NCBI GenBank assembly: GCA_947500845.1
Contig: CANMTP010000002.1
Span: forward strand, 372,001 to 436,000
DNA: 64,000 nucleotides
From: an uncultured Aquimarina sp.
GTDB lineage: Bacteria; Bacteroidota; Bacteroidia; Flavobacteriales; Flavobacteriaceae
Direction: 5' to 3'
In this document: positions 9,024 through 19,183 of the stretch, piece after piece
Position numbering within the stretch: the first letter of the stretch is position 1
How the letters are laid out: every line of letters begins with the position of its first letter
Position numbers and translations under genes: made by a program
Notes under the pieces: generated by a model
Told to the model about the DNA's origin: nothing
Database searches by the model: none
What the model saw: the letters and a program-made list of their open reading frames with translations, nothing else

Positions 9024-9574
9024 CATCTAAACTTAATGACATAGGTCACTAGAGCCATTTACAGTAAGTCTACGGCGTCACGATAGTACTATAATATTAT
9101 AATATCTCCTATTAAAATAAAGGCAGAAATCTATTCATACTCAAAAACTGTAGATTCCGCCTCAAGTGCGGAATGAAATATGAGTTGAAAAAGTGTACAG
9201 AAACTCAATGGATAAAAACTCCCAGGTAAGCATCACTATAGATACCTTACCCCAGCGAAAAAATTTTGAAGAGATGTAAAAGTGCACGTTAAGAGTTTGA
9301 TATCGTTTTTAAGGATCGTATCGAAGAACAACAAGAGCAATCAAACTTAAATGTTAACTAGCTTCGAAAGCAAACTATGGTATCATTAAGAGAATTACTG
9401 GATTGGATCTTTATTCATGCAAAAACCAAAAGGGTAGCTCAATTTGAAACCTATATTGGAAATTTAAACGCCTTAACAGAAAGGTACAACCTATCGATAG
9501 AGCGGTGATTAAGCGACAGAAAAGAGATTGATCTATAGCTAAATGATGATTTTGATAATTCTTTACATTGAATT
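9024..9574. other. Decayed intergenic region with short coding scraps
   Basis: No intact gene is visible. Two short frames look like leftovers: 9208-9279 (23 codons, DKNSQVSITIDTLPQR) and 9377-9508 (43 codons, ELLDWIFIHAKTKRVAQFET, ending at a TGA). The second reads like the C-terminus of a helical protein. I cannot name either family. A small palindromic repeat lies at 9152-9176. Confidence 0.45.
9152..9176. repeat. Small palindromic repeat, ATTCC..GGAAT family
   Basis: ATTCCGC (9154-9160), 7-base loop, GCGGAAT (9168-9174), followed by GA. Its layout (GATTCC, CAAG in the loop, GGAATGA) matches the repeat inside the DNA ligase gene at 61204-61229 and, less well, the one at 30405-30429. Confidence 0.6.
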
Positions 9575-9736
9575 ATACCAGTTCTCACATGAAGTTACTC
9601 ATATACGAATTTAACTATTTTGATTTTAGGCAAGGCAAAAAATTTATGGATAGCCATAGCTATCGATCAATTTTATAACGAAGCATCAAGTCAAAAGAGA
9701 CAATTTTATACGGTAATTTCATGTGAGAAATGGTAT
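9575..9736. repeat. Long imperfect palindrome, MITE-like element A
   Basis: The outer arms at 9575-9605 and 9707-9736 are inverted copies sharing ATACCA, TTCTCACATGAA and GTTAC/ATTAC with only a few mismatches. Inside, TTTTGATTTTAGGC pairs loosely with TTTTGACTTGATGC, and the centre is a hairpin GATAGC-CATA-GCTATC (about 9650-9665). The whole 162-bp unit can fold on itself, and no reading frame is present. Element B at 56049-56223 has the same plan. It could be a non-autonomous transposon remnant or a structured intergenic repeat. Confidence 0.7.
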
Positions 9737-9754
9737 TATTAACCCTCTAGAAAT

Positions 9755-9781
9755 AAAAACGCCGCGAATCGCGGCGTTTTT
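9755..9781 (-). terminator. Terminator of the susC-susD operon
   Basis: Perfect 12-bp stem AAAAACGCCGCG (9755-9766), loop AAT plus closing bases, CGCGGCGTTTTT (9770-9781). It lies 27 bases after the susD stop and, read on the minus strand, ends in a T run. Confidence 0.9.
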
Positions 9782-9807
9782 CGTTAATATAAGATAGTAC
9801 TAAAATA

Positions 9808-11193
9808 CTATCTGTTCTCATTGGCAGGAGTAGGAAACTGTTCAAAAAAGTCGTCCCCTGACCTATCTATAGGTATTTCATTTAATCTATCAAATCTTCT
9901 AAGATCTATCCATCGGTGTCCCCCTTCAGCAAATAGAGAATACCTTCTTTGCTTCAAGATTTCGGTAACTAACTCTGTAGGTGAAGTCCCTCCTAGATAT
10001 GGATCTAAGCCTGCGGCGTCTCTAATAATATTTAACGCTCTTACTGCTTCAAGAGGGTTGGATATGTGATTTGCTTCAGCGTATAAAAGAATAAGTTCTT
10101 CGTTTCTTATGATACCAACAGGTGCTACATTGCTTTCATAAACAAAGACATCAAATCCACCTGTAAGATTCGATTGCGTCAATGGGTTCGGAACGATTAC
10201 ATCTGAAGAGTTAGGAGCTTCTCTAAAAACTACCTTACTCAATCTATTGTCTCCGTCCTCTGCATCCGTAATAAAAGTGGGATGAGCTATTCTTGCGTTT
10301 GCACCGGTCGAATTTTTGGCAAAAAACAACGGATTAGCTATATCTGCACCACTAAGTGAGAAAGTGAAATAGGCTCCTGTAGACAAGTCTGCTCCATTTT
10401 CTAGAACCATAAAAGAATCTTCTAGAAATTCCAATGAAGAAGCGTAATTTCCGCGATAAACTTCTACTCGAGCCGCGAGAGCATTAAGGAAAGTAAGAAA
10501 ATCGGCCGGAGAAACTATACTATTTTCAGGTTCATCTACAATCCCTGACGCTCCCTCGATACCGTTAAAACCAGAGGGCAGTCCAAACGCAAATTCATCT
10601 CCAGCATTTGATAAATCGTCTGCAGCATTGGTCAATAAATCTAAAATTGCAGTTAAAGAATCTTCGTAACTTAGAAAAGAACCCAAATTATCTACATCGG
10701 CGACATCTACACGTATGCCATTTAAGAATTGCTGATTCAACACCATAAGTAATTCATGAGCTTTAATGGTATTTACGAATCCTCTTATTCCTGCTATTTC
10801 TTCATTTGAGAAACTTTCTGTAGTATTTTCTAATCCTTGCAATACGAGATTAATATTTTTTACATTGGCATAGCGAGCTGCATAAGGAGCAGTGGTGTAA
10901 AAAGTATTGTTATCCAAAGTTCCTGTGAGTAAATCTGCAGTCCATCGAGGATCAGAACTTTGAAATCTCCAATATTCCCGACCGGCCACTGCTTGAGCAT
11001 CAACCTGAGTTCCTAATCGTGTTCTCATATCTGCCAAAATTCCACTTACGGCATCTTGTAATTCCCCTCTTGATAAGTCGCTTGATATAGATCCTGTACT
11101 GGGGCCGTTTAAATCCCGTCCGTCTTCAATATCGCATGATATAAAGAGCAGACAAGAAAAAATAAATATATGATATATGTTTATTATTTTCAT
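9808..11193 (-). CDS. SusD/RagB-like outer-membrane nutrient-binding lipoprotein
   Basis: This 461-residue protein starts with a signal peptide and lipobox (FIFSCLLFISCDIEDG, Cys about 20). The length and pattern fit SusD/RagB: TPR-like helices in the first half (YANVKNINLVLQGLENT, FVNTIKAHELLMVLNQQF) and the C-terminal family text RNEELILLYAEANHISNP...VRALNIIRDAAGLD...ILKQRRYSLFAEGGHRWIDLRR. SusD forms the lid of a SusC transporter and binds substrate at the cell surface. It begins 16 bases after susC and ends at a strong terminator. The substrate cannot be read from context because no glycosidase, peptidase or regulator adjoins. Confidence 0.93.
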   Translation of the reverse strand: MKIINIYHIFIFSCLLFISCDIEDGRDLNGPSTGSISSDLSRGELQDAVSGILADMRTRLGTQVDAQAVAGREYWRFQSSDPRWTADLLTGTLDNNTFYTTAPYAARYANVKNINLVLQGLENTTESFSNEEIAGIRGFVNTIKAHELLMVLNQQFLNGIRVDVADVDNLGSFLSYEDSLTAILDLLTNAADDLSNAGDEFAFGLPSGFNGIEGASGIVDEPENSIVSPADFLTFLNALAARVEVYRGNYASSLEFLEDSFMVLENGADLSTGAYFTFSLSGADIANPLFFAKNSTGANARIAHPTFITDAEDGDNRLSKVVFREAPNSSDVIVPNPLTQSNLTGGFDVFVYESNVAPVGIIRNEELILLYAEANHISNPLEAVRALNIIRDAAGLDPYLGGTSPTELVTEILKQRRYSLFAEGGHRWIDLRRFDRLNEIPIDRSGDDFFEQFPTPANENR

Positions 11194-11209
11194 TTTTTTA
11201 GTTTTTTAA

Positions 11210-14200
11210 TTAGAAGTCTATATTTACATGAAATAAATAACGTTTTGACGAAGGAAATGGAGTAACCTCTACACCTGTTGATAAACCATTAGATCCAAAG
11301 TTGGAAACCTCAGGATCGTAACTATTGTAGTCGAAAATATTAATCAGATTATTCCCCGAAAAACCAATCTTAAACCTAGATACGTTACCTCTAAATATTT
11401 GATCAAGAAATCTACTTGGTAATGTATAATAAAGTCCAACTTCTCTCAGCCTTAAGTAAGATGCATCTTCGGTGAAAGGCGTTGCGTTTCCTGATCTAAA
11501 CGCTCCTACTCTAAACGGTCCATTTGGTGTTACTCCAGCAGGATCTAAAGTGACATCATCAAAATCAGGGCTTGTACCACCAAAATCAGTAAGTAGATTC
11601 GTCAAATTAATATTATCACCTCCTTGTTTCCAATGCCATAAGAACGATAAATCAAAATCTTTATATCTGAAATTATTGGTAAACGTCATTTGGAAATCGG
11701 GTTCTGCATCACCTAGAACTACTAAATCTCCATCGGCATTATTCCCTACTATTTGCGTTACGCTTTTACCTTCTTCTATCCTATAGGTTCCTAAGCCTGT
11801 TCCAAATGCTCCAAGATCGAAAGCGTCAACCTCAAGTCTTGTAACTTCAGAAGTGTTTTTAAAGAATATTACTCCGGTATTCCAATCAAAATTATCATTC
11901 TGAAAAACAGTAGCGTTTAAAACAGCTTCAACCCCTCTATTTTCTAAATCACCCGCATTCGAAAATTCAGTGGTAAATCCACTAGATGGTTCTATATTAG
12001 CTTGCAATATTAAATCATCTACAGTTTTATTATAATAGGTAAATTCAAAATTAATTCTACTATCAAGTAAGCTGGCATCGAAACCAACTTCAAACTCTTT
12101 CTGTCTTTCAGGGTCAATATTTGGATCTCCCAATACAGTAGGGACAACAATACCGGCAATACCATCTATTAAAGAATTAGTATATGTCGTAAATAATGCA
12201 CCATTAGGGGCAAAATTCCCTGCCTCACCATAAGCAGCTCTTATCTTAAATTGATTCAAAACATCAAACTTCCAAAAATCAAACTTATGGAAATTCACTG
12301 CAGCAGAAGCCTTTGGGTAGTAAAAAAACTCGTTGGCATCACCATTATTACTTGATTTATCACCTCTCACCCCTATTGTAGCAATTATCTTATCCTGATA
12401 GTTTAATTCTTCTTGCACAAAAAAACCAAAATCTTCTTGTTCTTGTCTAAACTGTGAAACATTTATGTTTGCACCCTGGTCAAGATTATTTTCAAAAGCT
12501 ATTAAATCAGAAGCTACATTTCCTATTGTATTTCTGAAAAATGTCAATTTAGTTACACCTGCTTGACTTCTAAGATTAAGAGCATTGGATGTTGTATAGT
12601 TATGAACCAAAAATGCAGAGTAGTTGGCATCTTTATTCTCAGTTCTTCCTATACCAACAACACCATTTAATCCTCCATTCGAGATTTTTTGGAATTGTAA
12701 TAATTTTGGAAAAATAGCAGTAGTAACTAGATTATAGTAATCTACACCTCCTCCAAGTATTAATTTCAAATCTGACTTCTCGTTTCGATAAAGACTCACA
12801 TCCAGTGTACCTCCAACAATAAATCGGTCTACTTCCTCTCTATTGGTAATCAAATCTCTTGTTTGCAAAGGATTTGATGCTGCAAAAGGATTATCAGGAT
12901 AAACACCTAGTTCATTTGGTTGTAGTTGCGCCCAAGGCAATGTCGAAGTTAGAGCAACTCCTAAAGTTGTACCTGTATTGTCGTTGTTAAAAAATCCACG
13001 ATCGGCTTTTGAATCTATATAATTACTTGAAAGAGATAATTTTGCTTTATCATTAAGGAAATCATGATTAAGATTAAAACGAACTGACTTTCTATTATAT
13101 CCTGTATTCTTCACAATTCCATCTTCGTCATTATTAGAAAAAGCAGCATAATATTGCGTATTTTCAGATCCTCCCGATACATTTACGCTAGTGTTTGATA
13201 TTAAGCCATCTTCTCCGTAAATTTCCTTTTCATAATCTACCAATCTTCCAGAGTTTCTTGCGTCTACAAAAGCAGCTACTTGTAAGTTGGCAGCATTTCT
13301 TGATCTCTCATTCAAAATAGGATCATCATTAGGAGAAAAGAAAAAATCAAATACTCTATCTTCATTATATTGTCTCTGTCCTCTAAAGTTTATAATTCTA
13401 TTGATACCGACATCTTGTGAAAATGACACTTTAGTTTTACCTGCTTTACCTCTTTTGGTAGTAATAATAATTACCCCAGCAGCGGCTCGAGCTCCATAAA
13501 TAGCAGCAGCAGAAGCTCCTTTTAATATTTCTACACTTTCTATGTCATCCGGATTTATATCTGCAATCCTGTTTGAAGGATTATCCTGATTAGATGCATT
13601 TCCTCCTGCGGCAGCCCCAGAAACCGCATTTAATCCAGATGCAGAAATACTATTATTATTGACATAGATTCCATCTACAATATATAATGGTTGAGAATTA
13701 CCATTAACTGATGTAACACCTCTTAGTCTTACCGAAATTCCACCTCCCGGAGCTCCTGAACTCCTTGTAATCTGAGCACCCGCAAATTTTCCAGCCAATG
13801 CACCATCCAAGGTTTGTGGAGGTGTTAATTCTGCCAATTCCTCGGCAGATACCGAGGATACTGCGTTTGCAGCGTTACTTCTTTTCACAGACGTCGCCAG
13901 CCCGGTAACCACAACCTCTTCCAGCGCCTCTGTAGATTCTCCTATTTCAATGGTAATATCTCCAGCTGTGGCAACGTCTACCATTTTAGTAGAGAATCCA
14001 AGAGCAAATACCCTTAATCTTGCCGGTAACGAACTTACGGTTATAGAAAAATTACCGTCAATATCACTAGCTGTACCATTATCAGTACCATTTTCTACGA
14101 TATTAACAAATGGTGCCCCTTCTCCTGTATCTTCAATAACCACTTTTCCAGTAATGGTCTCTTGGGCCAGCAGGAAAGCCGGAGCAAAAATTAGTAATAG

Positions 14201-14239
14201 CAAAATCTTCATTTTGCTAAAATGAGTTTGTTTTTTCAT
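11210..14239 (-). CDS. SusC/RagA-family TonB-dependent outer-membrane transporter
   Basis: 1009 residues. The signal peptide (KILLLLIFAPAFLLAQ, cut near residue 25) is followed by a CarboxypepD_reg-like domain (about 27-105, ITGKVVIEDTGEGAPFVNI), a TonB-box-like EEVVVTG (about 108-114), and a plug domain with the SusC signature LYIVDGIY. DIESVEILKGASAAAIYGARAAAGVIIITTK then leads to a 22-strand barrel ending in a terminal Phe (VNIDF). It imports a substrate delivered by the adjacent SusD, driven by TonB-ExbBD. The start could be the first Met or Met-10; both leave a good signal peptide. The 267-base gap to aspS holds its promoter, but I see no clear TAnnTTTG box on that strand. Confidence 0.94.
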   Translation of the reverse strand: MKKQTHFSKMKILLLLIFAPAFLLAQETITGKVVIEDTGEGAPFVNIVENGTDNGTASDIDGNFSITVSSLPARLRVFALGFSTKMVDVATAGDITIEIGESTEALEEVVVTGLATSVKRSNAANAVSSVSAEELAELTPPQTLDGALAGKFAGAQITRSSGAPGGGISVRLRGVTSVNGNSQPLYIVDGIYVNNNSISASGLNAVSGAAAGGNASNQDNPSNRIADINPDDIESVEILKGASAAAIYGARAAAGVIIITTKRGKAGKTKVSFSQDVGINRIINFRGQRQYNEDRVFDFFFSPNDDPILNERSRNAANLQVAAFVDARNSGRLVDYEKEIYGEDGLISNTSVNVSGGSENTQYYAAFSNNDEDGIVKNTGYNRKSVRFNLNHDFLNDKAKLSLSSNYIDSKADRGFFNNDNTGTTLGVALTSTLPWAQLQPNELGVYPDNPFAASNPLQTRDLITNREEVDRFIVGGTLDVSLYRNEKSDLKLILGGGVDYYNLVTTAIFPKLLQFQKISNGGLNGVVGIGRTENKDANYSAFLVHNYTTSNALNLRSQAGVTKLTFFRNTIGNVASDLIAFENNLDQGANINVSQFRQEQEDFGFFVQEELNYQDKIIATIGVRGDKSSNNGDANEFFYYPKASAAVNFHKFDFWKFDVLNQFKIRAAYGEAGNFAPNGALFTTYTNSLIDGIAGIVVPTVLGDPNIDPERQKEFEVGFDASLLDSRINFEFTYYNKTVDDLILQANIEPSSGFTTEFSNAGDLENRGVEAVLNATVFQNDNFDWNTGVIFFKNTSEVTRLEVDAFDLGAFGTGLGTYRIEEGKSVTQIVGNNADGDLVVLGDAEPDFQMTFTNNFRYKDFDLSFLWHWKQGGDNINLTNLLTDFGGTSPDFDDVTLDPAGVTPNGPFRVGAFRSGNATPFTEDASYLRLREVGLYYTLPSRFLDQIFRGNVSRFKIGFSGNNLINIFDYNSYDPEVSNFGSNGLSTGVEVTPFPSSKRYLFHVNIDF

Positions 14240-14478
14240 AATGATTTGTTTAAATGTTCTGTTAAATCTATTAAAAGAAATTGAAAAAACAATGTTAAAC
14301 TAACGATTGTTCGCAATAAAAGATTTAGTTAGTTATCTATTTTAAGGTAAAACCGTAAAAAAAGGAAAAAGTATTAATTTTATTAACACGCGTGATACAT
14401 CTTTGATTATCTAGTACTTCTCAATAAACTTTCTGAAAACTATCAATACCCAATCCATCTCTAATCGATAAATCTTCT

Positions 14479-14486
14479 TATTTTTG
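14479..14486 (+). promoter_or_regulatory. -7 promoter box for aspS
   Basis: TATTTTTG matches the Bacteroidota -7 consensus TAnnTTTG, 20 bases before the aspS ATG. No convincing -33 TTTG is seen at the usual spacing. Confidence 0.55.
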
Positions 14487-14506
14487 CAGCCTTAATTAAA
14501 GCTACT

Positions 14507-16255
14507 ATGTACAGAAGTCATTCTTGTGGCGAATTGCGCGCCTCAAACATTAATACAGAAGTTACTTTGGCCGGTTGGGTTCAAAAAACACGTGACAAAG
14601 GATTTATGATTTGGGTAGACCTTAGAGATCGCTATGGTATTACACAATTGATATTTGATGAAGAAAGAACTCCTGCTACTGTTGTTGAAAAAGCAAAAAC
14701 ACTGGGAAGGGAATTTGTAATCCAAGTAAAGGGCGAGGTGATCGAGCGAGAATCTAAAAACCTCAATATACCCACCGGGGAAATTGAAATTCTTGTAAAG
14801 GAACTTATAATTCTTAATGAAGCTATTATTCCTCCTTTTACTATTGAGGATGAAACCGATGGTGGTGAAGACATTAGAATGAAATATCGATACCTTGATA
14901 TTCGTCGTAATCCTGTAAAAAATAATTTGATGTTTCGCCATCAAGTGGCAATGCAGGTAAGACATTATCTTTCTAATGAAGGTTTTATAGAAGTAGAAAC
15001 TCCCTATTTAATTAAGTCAACTCCTGAAGGAGCCAGGGATTTTGTGGTTCCTTCCAGAATGAACGAAGGTCAATTTTACGCACTCCCTCAATCTCCGCAA
15101 ACTTTTAAGCAATTACTAATGGTAGGCGGAATGGACAAATACTTTCAGATTGTAAAATGTTTCAGAGATGAAGATTTGCGTGCAGACAGACAGCCTGAAT
15201 TCACACAGATCGATTGCGAAATGGCTTTTGTGGAGCAAGAAGATATTCTTACAATCTTTGAAGGTCTTACACGTCATTTGCTTAAAGAGATTAAAGATGT
15301 GGAGATTGATGAATTCCCCAGAATGACATATGCTGAAGCTATGAAAGCTTATGGCAATGACAAACCAGATATTCGTTTTGGGATGAAATTTGGAGAGCTT
15401 AATGAAGCAACTCAACATAAAGATTTTAAAGTCTTTAATGATGCCGAACTGGTAGTCGGTATTGCTGTTCCGGGTGGCGCATCATATACTAGAAAAGAAA
15501 TTGATAAGCTTATTGATTGGGTAAAACGCCCACAGGTTGGCGCGTTGGGAATGGTATACGTTAAATGTAATGAAGACGGAAGCTATAAATCTTCTGTAGA
15601 TAAATTCTACGACCAGGATGACTTAGCCAAATGGGCCAAAGTGACCGCAGCTAAAGCAGGAGATTTAATTTGTATCCTTTCTGGTCAAACAAACAAAGTA
15701 AGAGCGCAATTAAGTGCTTTACGAATGGAGCTTGCCGATCGATTAGGCTTAAGAAATCCAGAAGAATTTGCACCGCTATGGGTGGTAGATTTTCCATTGT
15801 TAGAATGGGATGAAGAAACAGAACGTTATCACGCAATGCATCATCCATTCACTTCTCCCAAACCAGAAGATATTGCGTTACTAAACTCAAGACCCGGCGA
15901 CGTAAGAGCCAATGCATATGATCTTGTTTTAAATGGAAATGAAATTGGAGGTGGCTCTATTCGTATTCATGATGCAGCAACACAGGCACTTATGTTTGAT
16001 CATCTTGGCTTTACGCCTGAAGAAGCCAAAGCCCAGTTTGGGTTTCTAATGGATGCATTTCAATATGGAGCACCACCACACGGTGGGATCGCCTTTGGGT
16101 TTGACAGATTAGTCGCCATACTTGGGGGACAAGAGACCATTAGAGATTTTATTGCCTTTCCAAAAAATAATAGCGGGCGTGATGTTATGATAGATGCTCC
16201 TGCAACCATTGATAGTGAACAGCTTAAAGAGCTGAACATCAAACTTGATTTGTAA
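14507..16255 (+). CDS. aspS: Aspartate--tRNA ligase
   Basis: This 582-residue class II synthetase charges tRNA-Asp with aspartate in the cytoplasm. An N-terminal OB-fold anticodon-binding domain (about 1-110, [21 protein letters not shown]) is followed by the catalytic core with motif 2 ([21 protein letters not shown], about 220-240), an inserted GAD domain (about 290-410), and motif 3 ([13 protein letters not shown], near 530). Length is normal for the bacterial type. It is monocistronic, with its own -7 box and a terminator 9 bases after the stop. Confidence 0.97.
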   Translation: MYRSHSCGELRASNINTEVTLAGWVQKTRDKGFMIWVDLRDRYGITQLIFDEERTPATVVEKAKTLGREFVIQVKGEVIERESKNLNIPTGEIEILVKELIILNEAIIPPFTIEDETDGGEDIRMKYRYLDIRRNPVKNNLMFRHQVAMQVRHYLSNEGFIEVETPYLIKSTPEGARDFVVPSRMNEGQFYALPQSPQTFKQLLMVGGMDKYFQIVKCFRDEDLRADRQPEFTQIDCEMAFVEQEDILTIFEGLTRHLLKEIKDVEIDEFPRMTYAEAMKAYGNDKPDIRFGMKFGELNEATQHKDFKVFNDAELVVGIAVPGGASYTRKEIDKLIDWVKRPQVGALGMVYVKCNEDGSYKSSVDKFYDQDDLAKWAKVTAAKAGDLICILSGQTNKVRAQLSALRMELADRLGLRNPEEFAPLWVVDFPLLEWDEETERYHAMHHPFTSPKPEDIALLNSRPGDVRANAYDLVLNGNEIGGGSIRIHDAATQALMFDHLGFTPEEAKAQFGFLMDAFQYGAPPHGGIAFGFDRLVAILGGQETIRDFIAFPKNNSGRDVMIDAPATIDSEQLKELNIKLDL

Positions 16256-16263
16256 AACTTATT

Positions 16264-16290
16264 AATCCCGCTTTATCGCGGGATTTTTTA
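16264..16290 (+). terminator. Terminator of aspS
   Basis: AATCCCGC (16264-16271), 6-base loop, GCGGGATT (16278-16285), followed by TTTTT. Confidence 0.85.
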
Positions 16291-16321
16291 TACCTTTAAT
16301 CTCATTAAGATGTGATCAAGA

Positions 16322-18106
16322 ATGTCAAGCCCCTCAAAAAAATCATTATTATACAAAATTTTGAAATGGCGGTATCGCAATATCTCCAATAAGAATTTTA
16401 TTTTATTGCTGAGTATTCTTGTTGGATTTGCGGCTGGTCTCATATCATTATTATTGAAAAATCTTACTCACCTTATTCAGGTAGTTCTCGAAAGTGATAT
16501 TATCTCCTGGCAAACTTCATTCTATTTTATAATCCCTGTCATAGGTTTATTGATCGTCTATATAATTACAGAATTTATCTTTAAAAAAAACGTTCGATCG
16601 GCAATACCATTAATTTTACATTCACTTTCCAAAAAAGATGGGATAATAAAATCTATACATGGCTATTTACCTCTTATCTTAGCCCCAATTACAGTAGGTT
16701 TCGGGGGTTCTGTAGGTCTATTAGGACCAGCAATTGGGTCGGGTTCTACGCTTAGTTCTGATATTTGCACTCTAGTAAAAATAAGTGGTAAAACTCGTTT
16801 TTTACTTATAGGTTGTGCAGCGGCGGGAGCTATCTCTGCAGTCTTTAAATCCCCTTTGGCAGGATTGGTTTTTGCTGTTGAAGTGTTTAGCCTGGATCTT
16901 ACGCTTGCCTCATTGTTACCTTTGCTTTTTGCATCGGTATCTGCCATCATTACTTCCTATTTTTTTCTAGGAGATGAAGTCTTATTTAGATTTGAGGTTA
17001 TTGAAAAATTTGATATTTATGACACTCCTTTTTATATTATTTTAGGTATAGGAACTGCGTTTGCTTCTATATATTTTACCAAGATGTATTTTGGAATTCT
17101 TCATTTTTTTGATCGCTTTTCCAAAAAGATTCATCGATTATTAATTGGTGGCCTTGCTATTGGTATTATGTTATATTTTATTCCACCACTTTATGGTGAA
17201 GGACTTGGTTTTATCAATGATTTATTACATGGTGATCATTTTAAAGCTATTGGAAAAACACCTTTTGATAGTATTACTGAAAATATATGGATCGTAATTG
17301 CATTATTAACCGGGATCACAGTCTTTAAGGCTGTAGCCATGACAGCAACATTTGCAGCTGGTGGATCTGGTGGAGTTTTTATCCCTACAATGGTCATGGG
17401 AAGCTCCCTTGGTAACGTTGTATCTAAGGTTATTAATAATTTGGGTTTAGGATTTGAGGTGTCTGAGGCTAATTTTACGCTCCTTGGTATGGCTGGACTT
17501 ATTGCCGGTGTATTGCATGCACCACTTACTTCAATATTTTTAATTGCTGAAATCACCTCAAGTTATGAATTATTTGTTCCGTTAATGATTACCACATCCA
17601 TATCATTTTTTATCTCAAAAAATAAAATGGAGCACAATATTTACACTACAGAACTTGCAGAACAAGGACACTTGCTAACTCACGATAAAGATCAAACGGT
17701 GCTAACCCTGATGAATTTAGAAGAATGTATTGAAACCAATTTTATCGCGGTACAGCCAAATTACACTTTAAAACAATTACTTAGTGAAGCTGTAGCAAAA
17801 TCTAATCGGAATTTGTTTCCGGTTACAGACGATTTTGATCATCTAATTGGCATGGTAACATTAGACGATATAAGAGATATTATGTTTGATATTACTATGT
17901 ATCACAAAATAAAAGTAGAGACGTTAATGTCTCAAACTTCTACTATTATTATTTATGAACAGGATAATGTAAAAACAGTAATGCAAAAATTTCAAGATAC
18001 AGGAGTATGGAACTTACCAGTAATTAAGGATGGTAAATACTTTGGTTTCATTTCAAAATCAAAATTACTTACCTCCTACCGTAGAAAGTTGATTAATTTT
18101 ACATAA
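16322..18106 (+). CDS. ClC-family chloride channel/transporter with C-terminal CBS pair
   Basis: This 594-residue inner-membrane protein has about 10-12 helices typical of ClC, followed by two CBS domains (about 470-590: FIAVQPNYTLKQLLSEAV, MSQTSTIIIYEQDNVKTVMQKF). Family landmarks are FKSPLAGLVFAVE (about 175-187) and GGSGGVFIPTMVMG (347-360). The usual GREGP motif reads GLLGP (132-136), so the external gating glutamate is replaced by Leu-134. The internal proton glutamate position (second residue after FAVE) is Val. Those two residues support H+/Cl- exchange in transporters, so this protein may be a passive anion channel. The start ATG lies 31 bases after the aspS terminator. Confidence 0.92.
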   Translation: MSSPSKKSLLYKILKWRYRNISNKNFILLLSILVGFAAGLISLLLKNLTHLIQVVLESDIISWQTSFYFIIPVIGLLIVYIITEFIFKKNVRSAIPLILHSLSKKDGIIKSIHGYLPLILAPITVGFGGSVGLLGPAIGSGSTLSSDICTLVKISGKTRFLLIGCAAAGAISAVFKSPLAGLVFAVEVFSLDLTLASLLPLLFASVSAIITSYFFLGDEVLFRFEVIEKFDIYDTPFYIILGIGTAFASIYFTKMYFGILHFFDRFSKKIHRLLIGGLAIGIMLYFIPPLYGEGLGFINDLLHGDHFKAIGKTPFDSITENIWIVIALLTGITVFKAVAMTATFAAGGSGGVFIPTMVMGSSLGNVVSKVINNLGLGFEVSEANFTLLGMAGLIAGVLHAPLTSIFLIAEITSSYELFVPLMITTSISFFISKNKMEHNIYTTELAEQGHLLTHDKDQTVLTLMNLEECIETNFIAVQPNYTLKQLLSEAVAKSNRNLFPVTDDFDHLIGMVTLDDIRDIMFDITMYHKIKVETLMSQTSTIIIYEQDNVKTVMQKFQDTGVWNLPVIKDGKYFGFISKSKLLTSYRRKLINFT

Positions 18107-18112
18107 GTCTTA

Positions 18113-19183
18113 TCAATCTTCTTGTTTTTGTTCGTTTTTAACCTGATCAAAAGCTCTTGAAAGCTCGTCTTTTGTGGGAGGCTCTAGTTTCTGGTCTTCT
18201 TTACCTTCAGGTTCATAACTTATTTCGGTATAAAAAGGAAAGTGATCAGACCCCACATTTTCTCCCTTTCCAACGGAGATGACTCTAAATTCTGATGAAA
18301 CAAAAATATGATCTAAAGGCCATCGCAATAGTATATTATCGGCATTATAGGTGTTAAATAAGCCCCGCCCTTTTCTCATGTCTAGTAATCCACTAACACG
18401 CTGAAAGAGTTTCGTCGTTTCTGACCATGCTACGTCATTAAAATCTCCCATAACAATAACCGGAAACCTTGATTCCTTAGAAAACTTTGCAACTTTCATC
18501 ATTTCTGCATCGCGATCTACCGAAGAAGGATTATGCTGCGGTACCGGAGGTGCCGGGTGTATGGCCAATAATTGAAGTGTATCTTGAGATGCTAGAATAA
18601 GTTGGGACTTGATAGAAGGTATGGTGTCCTCTATCAAGAACATGACCTTACTATTGAATAAAGGATGTTTCGAATATAGCATCATTCCATATGTGTTTTC
18701 GAGAGGAACCTCTACCTTAAAAGCATAATCTTTACCTAAATCCTGAGACAACGTTTTGCGCCATTTCTCATTGGTTTCTGTAAATAACAAAATATCAGGA
18801 TCTCTTTTTTTAATTGAACTTACCAAATCGACACCGTCGTCATTATCTTGTAATACATTTGCGGTATAAATACTTATTTTTTTAGGATGGGTAGTATTGG
18901 ATGCTTCTAAGACCTCATATTTTGAAAATATAGTGTATGGATAGATTTTTAATGCTTGAAAAATAAAACAACTCAATAAAACAACTACCAAAATATAATC
19001 TTGAACGCTTTTAATATCAAATCTAATAAAATAAACCAATAAAGCTACCAAGGTAAGTAAGGTCAATTGTAGATGAGGAAAATCAAAACTTCTTATCCAC
19101 CAAAAATCAAAAGGAATAAAAGGTAGAATTGATAGAACAACCGCTATTATACCAAAAACTTGTAGAAAAACTTTAAGATTCAC
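18113..19183 (-). CDS. Membrane-anchored endonuclease/exonuclease/phosphatase (EEP) family hydrolase
   Basis: 356 residues. Three N-terminal membrane helices (about 5-85) are followed by an EEP (DNase I-like) domain with every catalytic element: TANVLQ (Asn), FTETNEKW (Glu), IHPAPP (His), GDFNDVAW (Asp/Asn), DHIFVSS and GSDHFPF (terminal Asp-His). Such membrane-tethered EEP proteins are common in Bacteroidota, and the substrate (nucleic acid, phospholipid or inositol phosphate) is not known. The tail of about 30 residues is charged and probably disordered (EPEGKEDQKLEPPTKDELS). It converges on the ClC gene with 6 bases between stops. Confidence 0.87.
   Translation of the reverse strand: MNLKVFLQVFGIIAVVLSILPFIPFDFWWIRSFDFPHLQLTLLTLVALLVYFIRFDIKSVQDYILVVVLLSCFIFQALKIYPYTIFSKYEVLEASNTTHPKKISIYTANVLQDNDDGVDLVSSIKKRDPDILLFTETNEKWRKTLSQDLGKDYAFKVEVPLENTYGMMLYSKHPLFNSKVMFLIEDTIPSIKSQLILASQDTLQLLAIHPAPPVPQHNPSSVDRDAEMMKVAKFSKESRFPVIVMGDFNDVAWSETTKLFQRVSGLLDMRKGRGLFNTYNADNILLRWPLDHIFVSSEFRVISVGKGENVGSDHFPFYTEISYEPEGKEDQKLEPPTKDELSRAFDQVKNEQKQED

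Noticed and set aside
11472-14225. Plus-strand frames opposite susC (104, 70 and 91 residues)
   Set aside because: They lie wholly inside the well-supported susC gene and have no recognisable products.
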